From positions 372,001 to 436,000 of the forward strand of contig CAVUCE010000006.1 of NCBI GenBank assembly GCA_963739985.1: a stretch of 64,000 bases of DNA, written 5' to 3'. The DNA comes from CAVUCE01 sp963739985 (GTDB taxonomy: Bacteria > Bacteroidota > Ignavibacteria > Ignavibacteriales > Ignavibacteriaceae). Both the position numbers and the translations under genes were made by a program. Below are positions 1 to 8,924 of this stretch, piece by piece. Positions within the stretch are counted from its first letter, which is position 1. Each line of letters opens with the position of its first letter. The notes under the pieces were generated by a model. It was not told the DNA's origin, searched no databases, and saw only the letters and a program-made list of their open reading frames with translations.

Positions 1-75
1 ATAGTAATTATGATAGCTTTTGTTGTTTGGGTTATGGATTATATAAGTGCAAAAATTAGAGAAGCTATTTATTAA
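1..75 (+). CDS. ABC transporter permease, C-terminal end (probably phosphate, PstA/PstC type)
   Basis: The window opens inside a reading frame giving 24 residues, ending WVMDYISAKIREAIY and a TAA stop. A hydrophobic stretch followed by a short basic, amphipathic tail is the usual end of a binding-protein-dependent ABC permease. The stop lies 35 bases before pstB, so the natural reading is the inner-membrane permease of the Pst phosphate importer. The call rests mainly on this neighbour; the visible part is too short to tell PstA from PstC or from a phosphonate permease. Confidence 0.55.
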   Translation: MVIMIAFVVWVMDYISAKIREAIY

Positions 76-110
76 TCCGTCTTAAAATCTTTCAAATTAA
101 AAAGAACTAA

Positions 111-869
111 ATGCAGAATATTAAAATTGTAACAAAGGATCTAAATCTTTATTACGGAAGTAATCACGCTTTAAAAGGTATTTCTCTAGAAATCCCGGAA
201 AATAAAGTAACTGCATTAATCGGTCCTTCAGGTTGTGGAAAATCAACTTATTTGCGTACATTGAACAGAATGAATGATTTAATCCAGGGTGTTAAAATTA
301 CCGGAGATGTACTAATAGACGGACAGGATATTTATGCTAAAAGGGTAGATGTTGTTCAGCTTCGTAAAAGTGTAGGAATGGTTTTTCAAAAAGCTAATCT
401 TTTTCCAAAATCGATTTATGAAAATTTAGTTTACGGTCCAAGGATTAACGGACTTAGAAATAAATCGTATTTGAATGAGATAGTTGAAAAAACTTTGACG
501 CAAGCCGCTCTTTGGAATGAAGTAAAAGATAGGTTAAATTCTCCTGCATTAAGTCTATCAGGTGGTCAGCAGCAGAGATTATGTATAGCAAGAGCTTTAA
601 CAATTGAACCAAATATAGTTTTAATGGATGAACCGGCAAGCGCGCTGGATCCAATAGCTACAGCAAAAATTGAAGAGCTTGTTCATGAGTTGAAAAAGAA
701 CTATACAATTGTTATTGTTACGCATAATATGCAACAAGCTGCACGCGTTAGCGATTTAACAGCTTTCTTTTTTGTTGGTGATTTGATTGAGTTTGATAAG
801 ACAACTAAACTTTTTACTAATCCTTCTAAAAAACAAACAGAGGATTATATTACCGGTAGATTCGGTTAA
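111..869 (+). CDS. pstB: Phosphate ABC transporter ATP-binding protein PstB
   Basis: ATPase subunit of the high-affinity phosphate importer; it hydrolyses ATP at the cytoplasmic face of the permease. The 252-residue length is normal for PstB. Visible motifs are Walker A GPSGCGKS (38-45), Q-loop Gln93, the signature LSGGQQQR (149-156), Walker B IVLMDEP (169-175) and the switch His205. The Walker A sequence, the 'TLNRMNDL' segment after it and the 'PKSIYENLVYGPR' segment are typical of PstB rather than other ABC ATPases. It sits between a permease end and phoU, the standard pst order. ATG start, and the upstream gap is too short for a large leader. Confidence 0.96.
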   Translation: MQNIKIVTKDLNLYYGSNHALKGISLEIPENKVTALIGPSGCGKSTYLRTLNRMNDLIQGVKITGDVLIDGQDIYAKRVDVVQLRKSVGMVFQKANLFPKSIYENLVYGPRINGLRNKSYLNEIVEKTLTQAALWNEVKDRLNSPALSLSGGQQQRLCIARALTIEPNIVLMDEPASALDPIATAKIEELVHELKKNYTIVIVTHNMQQAARVSDLTAFFFVGDLIEFDKTTKLFTNPSKKQTEDYITGRFG

Positions 870-886
870 TAAATTATAGGCTGAAA

Positions 887-1589
887 ATGGAAAGACAATT
901 CGACGTACAAATCGAAAAGCTCAAGAAAAAAATTCTTAAAATGTGTAGTCTAGTAGATGAACAAGTTGAAAATGCGATTAAAGCAATTGACGAAGAGAAT
1001 ATTGAAATCGCGAATCAAGTTATAGAACGCGATGATAAAGTTGATAAATATGATGTTAAAATTGAAAAGGTTTGCCAAAAAATTATAGCACTTAATCAAC
1101 CTGTTGCTATGGATTTAAGATTGATTATTTCAGCTCTAACAATAAATACGAACCTTGAAAGAATTGGTGATATTGCTGTTAATCTTTGTGAAAACTTTCT
1201 AGTTTTAAAAGAAGAAGCCTGATTTTATTAATCGTACTCATTATTATGAAATGACTAAGTTAGTAAAGGAAATGATTAGAAACTCAATTGATTCCTTTAT
1301 TCAACAGGATGCTAAATTAGCGCAAAAAGTAATTCAAACAGATGAAATGCTGGACAATTACAACCGTGAAAATCATAAGATCTTAAAAGATGTAATGAAA
1401 GAAAATTCGGAAAGCATCGATTCAGCAGTTGCTCTGTTAGTGATGTCTAGACAGTTGGAAAGAATGGGCGATCATGCAACTAATATTGCTGAAGATGTAT
1501 TCTTTATTGTTGAAGCTCAGATGATCAAACATAAATACGAAAAATTCTTTTTTAGTGATGATTCTGAAGACGATGATGAAAATGAGTAG
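887..1589 (+). pseudogene. phoU: phoU, phosphate-transport regulator, split by a +1 frame break
   Basis: PhoU is a cytoplasmic protein of two three-helix PhoU repeats that couples Pst transport to phosphate signalling. Here the first repeat is read from 887 to a TGA at 1220-1222 (111 aa, with the family motif 'NLERIGDIAVN'). The second is read from about 1218 in the next frame to 1589 (ATG at 1251, 112 aa, with 'QLERMGDHATNIAED'). Removing one base near 1217-1219 joins them as ...EEPDFINRTH..EMTKLVKEM, a normal linker, and gives a full-length protein of about 233 residues. Both halves keep conserved residues, so the break is recent, a sequence error, or a programmed +1 shift. It follows pstB by 17 bases. 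The acidic tail (SDDSEDDDENE) is unremarkable. Confidence 0.85.
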
Positions 1590-1592
1590 ATC

Positions 1593-2165
1593 TTAATTTT
1601 GTAAATTCAAATTTTCTATAAATTTCAAATAAAGCTGTTCAACGTTTTCTACTTTCTCAGGGTGAGTTGATTTATATAATTCAGTTTCAAACAAAAATCC
1701 CCAACTTTGTGTAACAATGTAAGAAGCAATCATATCATCTTTGGATTTATTTTGATTTAATTTTAAAGCATCTCTAATCAAATTTTCTTCCCGGGAAATT
1801 AATGATGTTCCTATTGTAACTTCTTCAACAAAACTCTCATTTTTAACAAGAAGAAAAATTAAATCATACAATAATCTAAATTTCTCTTTTACAGAGATTT
1901 TATGGACAAAATATTCTTTGAATTTTTCCTTAGTAGAGATATCATTATTGCTGAAAATTTGTTTCACTTCGTCAAGATAGTTACTTGCCTCCCAGTTTAT
2001 TGTCTCAAAAAAAAGCTCTTCTTTAGATTTGAAATAATGATATAATGTAGTCTTTCCAATTCGTAAATCTCTGGCAATCTCGTCCAAAGTGGTTTTATTA
2101 ATTCCATGCTTTGAAAATCTTTTTACCGCCGCACGAATGATTTGAATCTTCTTTTCTTTTTCCAA
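1593..2165 (-). CDS. TetR/AcrR family transcriptional regulator
   Basis: A 190-residue one-component regulator. The N-terminal helix-turn-helix is clear (about residues 10-55: 'RFSKHGINKTTLDEIARDL', then 'GKTTLYHYFKSKEELF'), matching the TetR DNA-binding domain. The C-terminal part (60-190) is helical and variable, as expected for the ligand-binding and dimerisation domain; no ligand can be named. It converges on phoU with three bases between the stop codons. The gene beyond it (YtxH-like) is on the same strand but separated by a terminator-like hairpin, so it is probably transcribed alone. Its target is unknown. Confidence 0.9.
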   Translation of the reverse strand: MEKEKKIQIIRAAVKRFSKHGINKTTLDEIARDLRIGKTTLYHYFKSKEELFFETINWEASNYLDEVKQIFSNNDISTKEKFKEYFVHKISVKEKFRLLYDLIFLLVKNESFVEEVTIGTSLISREENLIRDALKLNQNKSKDDMIASYIVTQSWGFLFETELYKSTHPEKVENVEQLYLKFIENLNLQN

Positions 2166-2247
2166 CTAAATTTTCCGTTTGATATTAAATGCAATAATAA
2201 TAAATCATAATGAAATATTATATACGGAATTGTAAACAATTATTTAA

Positions 2248-2296
2248 AATAAAAAAGGTTGCCTGATAATTTATAAAATTAAAAGACAACCTTTAA
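2248..2296 (-). terminator. Rho-independent terminator of the YtxH-like gene
   Basis: Read on the minus strand, AAAGGTTGTC pairs with GGCAACCTTT (10 bp with one G-T pair, 21-nt loop), followed by a T-rich tract. It lies 27 bases past the stop of the YtxH-like gene, in the right orientation to end it before the tetR gene. Confidence 0.65.
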
Positions 2297-2320
2297 AGAA
2301 TTAATTTTAATTAGGATGAA

Positions 2321-2587
2321 TTAGTTGGAGACAAATTTTCTTGCTTCACTAATTACCTCGTCGGCTTTTTTCTTGCCATCCTTAATAATAGTTTCAGCTT
2401 TATCTCTTTTTTCATCTATATAATCCGAGACATCATCTACTATATCATCAGTAGTTCTAGCAATTCTCCTTCTTAATCTCTTTCCGCTTACAGGTGTTGA
2501 TAACATTGCAAAAGATGCTCCGATTACTCCACCTACAATAAATCCGGTCAAAAATCCAACTAATTTATCATTGTCTTCATTCATCAT
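2321..2587 (-). CDS. YtxH domain-containing small protein
   Basis: An 88-residue protein with a glycine-rich hydrophobic segment near the N-terminus (about 10-30, 'VGFLTGFIVGGVIGASFAML') and a 'TPVSGKRLRRRI' junction. A long charged helix rich in Asp, Lys and Glu follows. This is the YtxH/gas-vesicle-like layout: one membrane anchor with a cytoplasmic coiled coil, often stress-related but of unknown biochemistry. A strong ribosome site (GGAAAGGAG, 2591-2599) lies 3 bases from the first ATG and 6 from the second, so translation may start at residue 2 (2584). Single-gene unit with its own terminator. Confidence 0.8.
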   Translation of the reverse strand: MMNEDNDKLVGFLTGFIVGGVIGASFAMLSTPVSGKRLRRRIARTTDDIVDDVSDYIDEKRDKAETIIKDGKKKADEVISEARKFVSN

Positions 2588-2700
2588 ATTCTCCTTTCCA
2601 TTATTTAGAAGGGGACTTGAATTAACTCAAGCGTTATTGAAATATACAAATTGTAGCACTAGAATCAACTTTATTCTTAATGATGTTATTTATCTTACAC

Positions 2701-4410
2701 TTATGAAGCGATACGATTAACATTAACCGGTTTCTTAAAAAAAGGATTAATTAAAATGGCTATAAAAATTACCGCTAAACATCCTATAACATTAAACCAT
2801 AAAAATGTAATTTCGGAAAATGCAAAAAGACTAAAGACAATTATTTCGGCTATTACCGCAGCAATAAAAGTTGGTGTTCCTTTAATCCATTTGAAATAAA
2901 AGGCGAGAAGGAAAATTCCCAAAATTGTTCCGTAAAAAAGTGAGCCTAAGATATTCACTGCTTCAATTAATGAACCGAGTTTATTTGCGAATTCAGCAAA
3001 GCCTATTGCCAGCAATCCCCATAGTACTGTAGCGGATTTTGAAACTACTAAATAATGCTTATCGCTGGCATCTTTTTTAATTAATCTTTTATAGATATCA
3101 ATGATTGATGTTGAAGCTAGAGAATTTATTTCTGAAGATGTGGATGACATTGAAGCTGCTAAAATTGCAGCCAATACTAATCCAACCAAGCCAGCGGGTA
3201 AATATGTTATAACAAATGTTAAGAAGATATAATTAATATCGTTGGTATCAGAAACAGGATCACTTTTCTTAATTATTGCAATAGCTTTTTTATGCAGATC
3301 GGCAATTTCCGTTTTGTTGATTTGTAACTGAGATTCTATTTGATTTACCTTTATGTTGTCATCATTTTTAATAGCAATTAGTAAATCATTTAGATTCTCT
3401 TTTTTTGATGTAAATACATCTTTATACTTTTTTTCTAATTGTTGATACGCTTCTGAATATTCTCCGGATTTTACTTTTGCTGTTTCAACAGGATTAAAAA
3501 ATAGTGGAGGTGCGTTAAACTGGTAAAATACAAATAGCATTACACCAATAAATAGAATCGTAAACTGCATCGGGATTTTTACTATTCCATTGAATAATAA
3601 TCCAAGTCTGCTTTGTTTTACAGATTCCCCGGTTAGATATCTTTGTACTTGAGATTGATCTGTTCCGAAATAAGCAAGCTGCAAGAACAATCCACCGATA
3701 ATTCCCGACCAGATATTGTATTTATTGTTTAAATCAAATTTTAAATCGATCGCATTTAGTTTTCCCATTTTTCCGGCAATTTTAACCGAATCTAAAAATG
3801 AAACATTGTCAGGGAGTAGATGAATAATCATAAAGAATGCGCCGAGCATTCCCAGTGTTATAATTATCATCTGATGAAATTGAGTCCAGCCAACAGCTTT
3901 TGAACCGCCGGTTGCGGTATAAATAATTACAAGTCCGCCAATAACTAAATTTGTTAAGTAAATATTCCATCCTAACAGAATCGATAAAATTATAGATGGC
4001 GCATAAATAGTTAAACCCGCCGCAATGCCCCGTTGAATCAAAAATAAAAATGCTGCTAACGCTCTTGTCTTTAAGTCGAATGCATTTTCGAGATACTCGT
4101 AAGCTGTATAAACTTTTAATTTATGATAAACCGGAACTGCTGTGATAGATAAAATAACCATTGCGATTGGAAGACCGAGATAAAACTGAACGAAACGCAT
4201 TCCGTCAACGTAGGCTTGTCCGGGAGTTGAAAGAAAAGTAATTGCACTAGCCTGTGTAGCCATGATAGAAAGTGCGATTGTGTACCACTTCATATCTCTG
4301 TTCGAAAGCAGATAACCTTTTATATCTTTGCTTCCTTTACCTTTGTAAACTCCGTATATAACAATAAAAAGAAGTGATCCGACTAGAACTATCCAATCGA
4401 GTGTTCTCAT
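2701..4410 (-). CDS. Sodium:solute symporter family (SSS) transporter
   Basis: A 569-residue multi-pass inner-membrane protein of the SSF/SSS family, which uses the sodium gradient to import small solutes. The N-terminal 'SIMATQASAITFLSTPGQAY' region (about 49-68) is the typical unwound first-helix segment. The 'AAILAASMSSTSSEINSLAS' segment (about 415-434) matches the conserved sodium-site helix. Between about 320 and 395 there is a hydrophilic, charged insertion, possibly a coiled coil, between membrane segments, which is longer than in most family members. Its ATG overlaps by four bases the stop of a 44-residue membrane peptide, and a PIG-L deacetylase lies upstream, so the three are probably co-transcribed. 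The substrate is unknown; a sugar or amide released by the deacetylase is possible. Confidence 0.9.
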   Translation of the reverse strand: MRTLDWIVLVGSLLFIVIYGVYKGKGSKDIKGYLLSNRDMKWYTIALSIMATQASAITFLSTPGQAYVDGMRFVQFYLGLPIAMVILSITAVPVYHKLKVYTAYEYLENAFDLKTRALAAFLFLIQRGIAAGLTIYAPSIILSILLGWNIYLTNLVIGGLVIIYTATGGSKAVGWTQFHQMIIITLGMLGAFFMIIHLLPDNVSFLDSVKIAGKMGKLNAIDLKFDLNNKYNIWSGIIGGLFLQLAYFGTDQSQVQRYLTGESVKQSRLGLLFNGIVKIPMQFTILFIGVMLFVFYQFNAPPLFFNPVETAKVKSGEYSEAYQQLEKKYKDVFTSKKENLNDLLIAIKNDDNIKVNQIESQLQINKTEIADLHKKAIAIIKKSDPVSDTNDINYIFLTFVITYLPAGLVGLVLAAILAASMSSTSSEINSLASTSIIDIYKRLIKKDASDKHYLVVSKSATVLWGLLAIGFAEFANKLGSLIEAVNILGSLFYGTILGIFLLAFYFKWIKGTPTFIAAVIAEIIVFSLFAFSEITFLWFNVIGCLAVIFIAILINPFFKKPVNVNRIAS

Positions 4411-4541
4411 TCAAACGCTTTTGTAAATAAATAAAATAAAATTATTAAGAGTGCAAGATTCCCCAAAACCAAAAGATACCATGCCTTCCAACTCTTAAAT
4501 AGAGGTGGATTTTCGTTTATTTTTTTAGTTCTCTTTATCAT
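4407..4541 (-). CDS. 44-residue single-pass membrane peptide coupled to the symporter
   Basis: A short frame begins ATG at 4541 and ends TGA at 4409-4407, sharing ATGA with the symporter start. The product starts MIKRTKKINENPPLFK and contains 'SWKAWYLLVLGNLALLI' followed by a hydrophobic run and 'FTKAFE'. That is a basic N-terminus, an aromatic-flanked transmembrane helix and a short tail. Tiny hydrophobic genes directly before SSS symporters are known (for example DUF4212- and DUF3311-type partners), although I cannot place this one in either family. The overlap suggests translational coupling and an accessory subunit; this is inference. No strong ribosome site precedes it, and the deacetylase stop is 24 bases upstream. 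Confidence 0.6.
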   Translation of the reverse strand: MIKRTKKINENPPLFKSWKAWYLLVLGNLALLIILFYLFTKAFE

Positions 4542-4565
4542 ATTAAAAATTATACTTTAAATAAT

Positions 4566-7064
4566 TTAGTTTGCTTTACCTGCTGAAATAAGATTGACAA
4601 ATAATCTGAAAGCGCCGGGAACTCCGGCCGGCAATTGACGGAAAAAAGCATAACCGGTATAAATAAAAATACCTTTACCGTACTTTGTGTATAACAGTCC
4701 GCCCTGTAATGGTTTTTCACCCGGATCATTAGATTCGATTGGTGTTTTATATTTACTATCCCATGTATCCGGAAAATAAACACCGCGTTCTTGAATCCAT
4801 CCATTGAAATCTTTTTGAGTTATCTTGTTGGGAAAATTAAATATTGAATTTCTCTCATCAAGAATTTTTACGGGAGCTTCTTCAACTGTTACTCTATCAT
4901 AAGAAATGTGAAATGGATAGGGACCAATTTTATCGGTAACCAAACCAAAATTTTTATTATACTGGACAACTAAAGTTCCTCCGTTTTCCACATAATCTAA
5001 AAGCTTTGGTGATTCACTCTCAATTTCTTTATTCGTGTTATAAACCCTAATTCCGGTAACAATTGCATCGTATTGTGATAAATTACCATTCATTATATCT
5101 TGATCAGTTAACATTGTAACATTATAACCAAGTTCTTTTAAAGCTTCCGGAATTTTATCTCCGGGTCCCATAACATAACCGATTTTATTGATTACTTTTT
5201 TTACATCTAAACGAATTAATTTTGCTTTTGATTCCGGGAAAACAACCTGTGTTTGAATATTCGGATGATCGATCTCTGTAATCCCTCTGCTAAAATCATT
5301 TTTCCCAATTTGTGCTATTGCTTCCAAATTAGATACATTCTGATTTTTTGGAGGAGATATTTTGAAAGTAAATACTTTTTCAACATCCCCACCTTTTAAA
5401 TTAAATGGAATTGATTGAGGCTCACATTTCCATCTTTTTTCTAATTTCAAAAATAAATTCCCGGGAACATCTTTATTGTTACTTTTTAGTATTACACTAA
5501 CTTCTTTACTTTTGTTATCAGGAAAAACTATTACATCATTTTGAAGATTTATAAAAATAGGCGGAGCAATAACAAAATTTCTAAATTCTTCGCCTTTAAC
5601 CGGATCGGTGTGCTTATAATAAACCGGTGTCTCGAGTTTAATAAGTTGTCCGTTTACTGATAAAATATAAGTTGCCTCTACTGCAGCCGGATTTTCGGGC
5701 ATTCCAACTAGTTGCTGATTTTCAATATTATAATTACCGAGATCGTGATCGGATTTCAACCAATAAGGCTGAGAAATATCAGCATCATTTGGAATATTGA
5801 TTTCATTGGTTTCTTTGTATGGCGTATTATCATCTAATCTTTGATTTAATGTTTTTGAAACTTCTTGATATGTAACCTTAACATCTTTAAGAACAAAAGG
5901 TATTTTAGATCTATTTATTATGAAAGAATTAATTTTTACTTTTTCACCCGGCGATGCAGAAAAACTTGGCGTAGTTGATTCAATATAAATTCCTGCACAA
6001 GATCGAATGACTTCAGCAAGTTCTTTAAGTTTTATAGCTTTCCAAAAGCTATTCTCTAATTTTTCTGTTTCTTGATAAGCGTTTAATAATGTAGGAATTA
6101 TTTTGTCGGGGTTAGCCGGATCATAATTCTTCTTAGCTGATGAGATAATTTCACCGATTTTCTCCCCGCCTTTTATACGGCTCCAGCTTAAATCAATATC
6201 TTCAAACAAATTATTCTTAACAGGTTTCCCGTCTATTCTATAAAAATAATTAACTGAACGACCATAATGTTTTGATACACCGAATCCCTGGCTTTTATGC
6301 ATAGATCGGCTTTCCGCCGCAATTTCTGTATAAGACTCACCGAGCAAAGGATTATAATCACCTATATCCATTTTTACTGCTTTTGATGAATCGCGATTTC
6401 TTTTTGTTAATAAACTCGGCCAAACATTCCAATAAATTCTAGTTGGTTGCCAGGGTTTAACATACTTAAGTTGATCAGGAAATTTTGTGGAATCACCGGC
6501 AATCTTAAATGCTTCGTCTGCTAAAATTTCAGAAGCTGTATGATTTCCATGTCCGCCTTCACCGGTTCCCGGAAAGCGGGTAATTATAACATCCGGTCTG
6601 AACTTACGAATCACCCAAACTACATCGGAAAGAATTTTATTTTTATTCCAAATTTCTAAAGTTTCTTTTGCGTTTTTCGAATAACCAAAATCGACTGCTC
6701 GAGTGAAGAACTGTTTTGCTCCATCAATTTTTCTTGCCTCAAGCAATTCTTGAGTCCGCAAAACTCCTAAGTTTTCACCTTGCTCGGTGCCGATTAAATT
6801 TTGTCCGCCGTCGCCTCTTGTAATCGATAAATAAGCTGTTCTTAAGTGTAAATTATTCTCAAAATAAGCTAGTAAAGCCGTGTTCTCATCGTCAGGATGT
6901 GCCGCAACATATAGAACACTTCCGAGCACATTTAATTTATTTAAAGATAGCTGTAAGTGAGAAGAATTTTCAACCGGTTTAGGTTGCGCATAAATAATTT
7001 GGAAAGCTGTTGAGATAAGAAAAAAAGCTAAAACATAAATGAGAGAATTCTGTTCCTTTTTCAT
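4566..7064 (-). CDS. Exported PIG-L family deacetylase with C-terminal extension
   Basis: An 832-residue protein with a signal peptide (about 1-26, ending 'IIYAQ'). The N-terminal PIG-L/LmbE domain (about 45-270) carries the zinc motif AHPDDE (55-60) and the second motif HGNH (172-175). Such enzymes remove acetyl groups from N-acetylated sugars or glycoconjugates. A long beta-rich middle part resembles NEW3/Ig-like domains. The C-terminal part (about 640-830) reads 'LGYNVTMLTDQDI...YDAIVTGIRVYN', like a ThuA or class-I glutamine-amidotransferase-like fold. It lies 24 bases before the small peptide and symporter genes, so hydrolysis of a substrate followed by uptake is a reasonable model. The exact substrate cannot be read from sequence. 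Confidence 0.88.
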   Translation of the reverse strand: MKKEQNSLIYVLAFFLISTAFQIIYAQPKPVENSSHLQLSLNKLNVLGSVLYVAAHPDDENTALLAYFENNLHLRTAYLSITRGDGGQNLIGTEQGENLGVLRTQELLEARKIDGAKQFFTRAVDFGYSKNAKETLEIWNKNKILSDVVWVIRKFRPDVIITRFPGTGEGGHGNHTASEILADEAFKIAGDSTKFPDQLKYVKPWQPTRIYWNVWPSLLTKRNRDSSKAVKMDIGDYNPLLGESYTEIAAESRSMHKSQGFGVSKHYGRSVNYFYRIDGKPVKNNLFEDIDLSWSRIKGGEKIGEIISSAKKNYDPANPDKIIPTLLNAYQETEKLENSFWKAIKLKELAEVIRSCAGIYIESTTPSFSASPGEKVKINSFIINRSKIPFVLKDVKVTYQEVSKTLNQRLDDNTPYKETNEINIPNDADISQPYWLKSDHDLGNYNIENQQLVGMPENPAAVEATYILSVNGQLIKLETPVYYKHTDPVKGEEFRNFVIAPPIFINLQNDVIVFPDNKSKEVSVILKSNNKDVPGNLFLKLEKRWKCEPQSIPFNLKGGDVEKVFTFKISPPKNQNVSNLEAIAQIGKNDFSRGITEIDHPNIQTQVVFPESKAKLIRLDVKKVINKIGYVMGPGDKIPEALKELGYNVTMLTDQDIMNGNLSQYDAIVTGIRVYNTNKEIESESPKLLDYVENGGTLVVQYNKNFGLVTDKIGPYPFHISYDRVTVEEAPVKILDERNSIFNFPNKITQKDFNGWIQERGVYFPDTWDSKYKTPIESNDPGEKPLQGGLLYTKYGKGIFIYTGYAFFRQLPAGVPGAFRLFVNLISAGKAN

Positions 7065-7309
7065 AAAATTCCGGATGCTGATTTAAAAAAATAACAATTA
7101 ATATTGGAAGGATACCGCTAGAGCAATATTGTAATTTATCTTTTTAACTTCAATCAAATTATATAAATCCTAAGCAAAATCACAAAATTTGAAGAGATTT
7201 CAATTTCAAGGGATAAAATAATGTTAAATAAATACTTCTAATTTTTATATATTTAGCACATATAATAAACTATATATGAAAATTTAATAAATCTAGAGAA
7301 AATTGATAG

Positions 7310-8122
7310 ATGGTAAATGTTGGTAAAATTGAAATTGGTGATAACAAGCCATTTGTTTTAATTGCCGGACCATGTGTTGTTGAAAACGAGAAGTTGATTT
7401 TAGAAACCGCATTGGCAATAAAAGAAATTACTGATGAATTGAACATTCCTTATATTTTTAAGTCGAGTTATAAAAAAGCAAATAGAACAAGTTTAAATTC
7501 TTTCGTTGGTATTGGCGATGATGAAGCGCTGAAGATTTTGGAAAAAGTAAAAACTAAATTTGATTTACCGGTTTTAACGGATGTGCATTCTCCGGAAGAG
7601 GCAAAACGAGCTGCAGAAGTAGTAGATGTTTTACAGATTCCGGCATTTCTATGTAGGCAAACAGATTTGCTAATTGCAGCAGGGGAAACCGGAAAAGCGG
7701 TTAATATTAAAAAAGGACAATTTCTTGCTCCGGAGGATATGAAATTCGCGTCGGATAAAGTTTTATCAACCGGGAACAAAAATATTTTGTTAACAGAACG
7801 CGGTACAACTTTTGGCTATCATAATCTTGTGGTTGATATGCGTTCTTTATTGATTATGAGAGAACTTGGATTTCCGGTAGTTATGGATGCAACTCATTCT
7901 GTACAATTACCAAGTGACGGAGATAAAAGCGGAGGGCAACCGAAGTTTATAAAACCTTTAGCAAGAGCAGCAGCAGCTATTGGCGTTGATGCTGTTTTTC
8001 TCGAAGTTCATCCTAATCCGGAGAAAGCATTAAGTGATGCAGCAAGCCAGTTGCCTTTGAGTGATCTGAAAGATGTTCTTTTAGAGATTTTAGCAATTGA
8101 CCGCATAATTAAAAAGTATTAA
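7310..8122 (+). CDS. kdsA: 3-deoxy-8-phosphooctulonate synthase (Kdo-8-P synthase)
   Basis: Condenses arabinose-5-phosphate with phosphoenolpyruvate to Kdo-8-phosphate, the first committed step of Kdo synthesis for LPS. The 270-residue length fits KdsA. Diagnostic segments are AGPC (19-22), 'FKSSYKKANRTS' (50-61), 'LTERGTTFGYHNLVVDMRSL' and 'DATHSVQLP.GDKSGGQ'. It begins an LPS gene run; kdsD, which makes its arabinose-5-phosphate substrate, lies two genes downstream. The divergent intergenic region before it (7065-7309) is AT-rich and must hold its promoter. Confidence 0.97.
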   Translation: MVNVGKIEIGDNKPFVLIAGPCVVENEKLILETALAIKEITDELNIPYIFKSSYKKANRTSLNSFVGIGDDEALKILEKVKTKFDLPVLTDVHSPEEAKRAAEVVDVLQIPAFLCRQTDLLIAAGETGKAVNIKKGQFLAPEDMKFASDKVLSTGNKNILLTERGTTFGYHNLVVDMRSLLIMRELGFPVVMDATHSVQLPSDGDKSGGQPKFIKPLARAAAAIGVDAVFLEVHPNPEKALSDAASQLPLSDLKDVLLEILAIDRIIKKY

Positions 8123-8165
8123 GTGGGATTTTTCCAACTATAATAATTAAAAGCAAAGCCTTAAA

Positions 8166-8921
8166 ATGCCGAATTCAAATGGGAAACTTTTTCCAAGAGA
8201 TTTAACTCAAAAAGAAAAAGAAATATTGTTTTCTATATTACCGATTGAAAAACCCGGTTACAAAAAATATCGGGAAAAAATTGAGAAATTGAAAATCATT
8301 GGTATTGGGAGATTTGGCGGCGGGAATATGATTTTAGGTAATGCGAATACAAAACCGGATTTGCTTGTTTCATCAATGCCTGTTTTTGCTTTAGGTAGTG
8401 TGGAATGTGAAAATTCGAATCTTGATGTGATAATTCACGAAGAACTTGAAGATGAAATTGAGTTTGATATTTCGGCAAATATTGAATTGACAAATTTTGA
8501 AAGTGTGAAAATAAAAAGTAGCTGGAGCTATTCAACGTGGAACCCAGGCGAAAAATCTCCGAATGACAGTTCTTTTGTCCGGGAAGTTGTTGTAATTCCA
8601 AAAAAATATTTATTGGCTATCGTACCAAAGCATCAAAAGTTATGGTTACACGATACTGAAACCGGAATAAATCATCTTATTCCAATAAGCAATTTTTACA
8701 ATCATTTAATGCTTACTAAAAACATTAGAGATTCAAAAATTGCATTGAAACCTAGCTCATTTTTTATAGAACATGAGAAATATTCTGACAAGGATTTAGC
8801 ATCTGCATTTTTATATTATAACAAATATATGAAAAGAGTAGAAATTGATTATTCAGAGTTTCACCATAAAGTTACAAATAAGAAAAAAAGAAAATTATTG
8901 AATTTTTTTAGTAGAGGTTGA
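8166..8921 (+). CDS. Conserved-looking protein of unknown function in the Kdo/LPS operon
   Basis: A 251-residue soluble protein without signal peptide or membrane segments that I do not recognise. Features are an N-terminal 'LTQKEKEILFSILP' helix, a 'GIGRFGGGNMILG' segment, an acidic central stretch ('EELEDEIEFD', about 96-105) and a very basic C-terminus ('NKKKRKLLNFFSRG'). It does not show the DxDx(T/V) motif of a HAD phosphatase, so it is not an obvious KdsC replacement. It is 43 bases after kdsA and 3 bases before kdsD, so it almost certainly belongs to the LPS operon. Confidence 0.8.
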   Translation: MPNSNGKLFPRDLTQKEKEILFSILPIEKPGYKKYREKIEKLKIIGIGRFGGGNMILGNANTKPDLLVSSMPVFALGSVECENSNLDVIIHEELEDEIEFDISANIELTNFESVKIKSSWSYSTWNPGEKSPNDSSFVREVVVIPKKYLLAIVPKHQKLWLHDTETGINHLIPISNFYNHLMLTKNIRDSKIALKPSSFFIEHEKYSDKDLASAFLYYNKYMKRVEIDYSEFHHKVTNKKKRKLLNFFSRG

Positions 8922-8924
8922 TAA

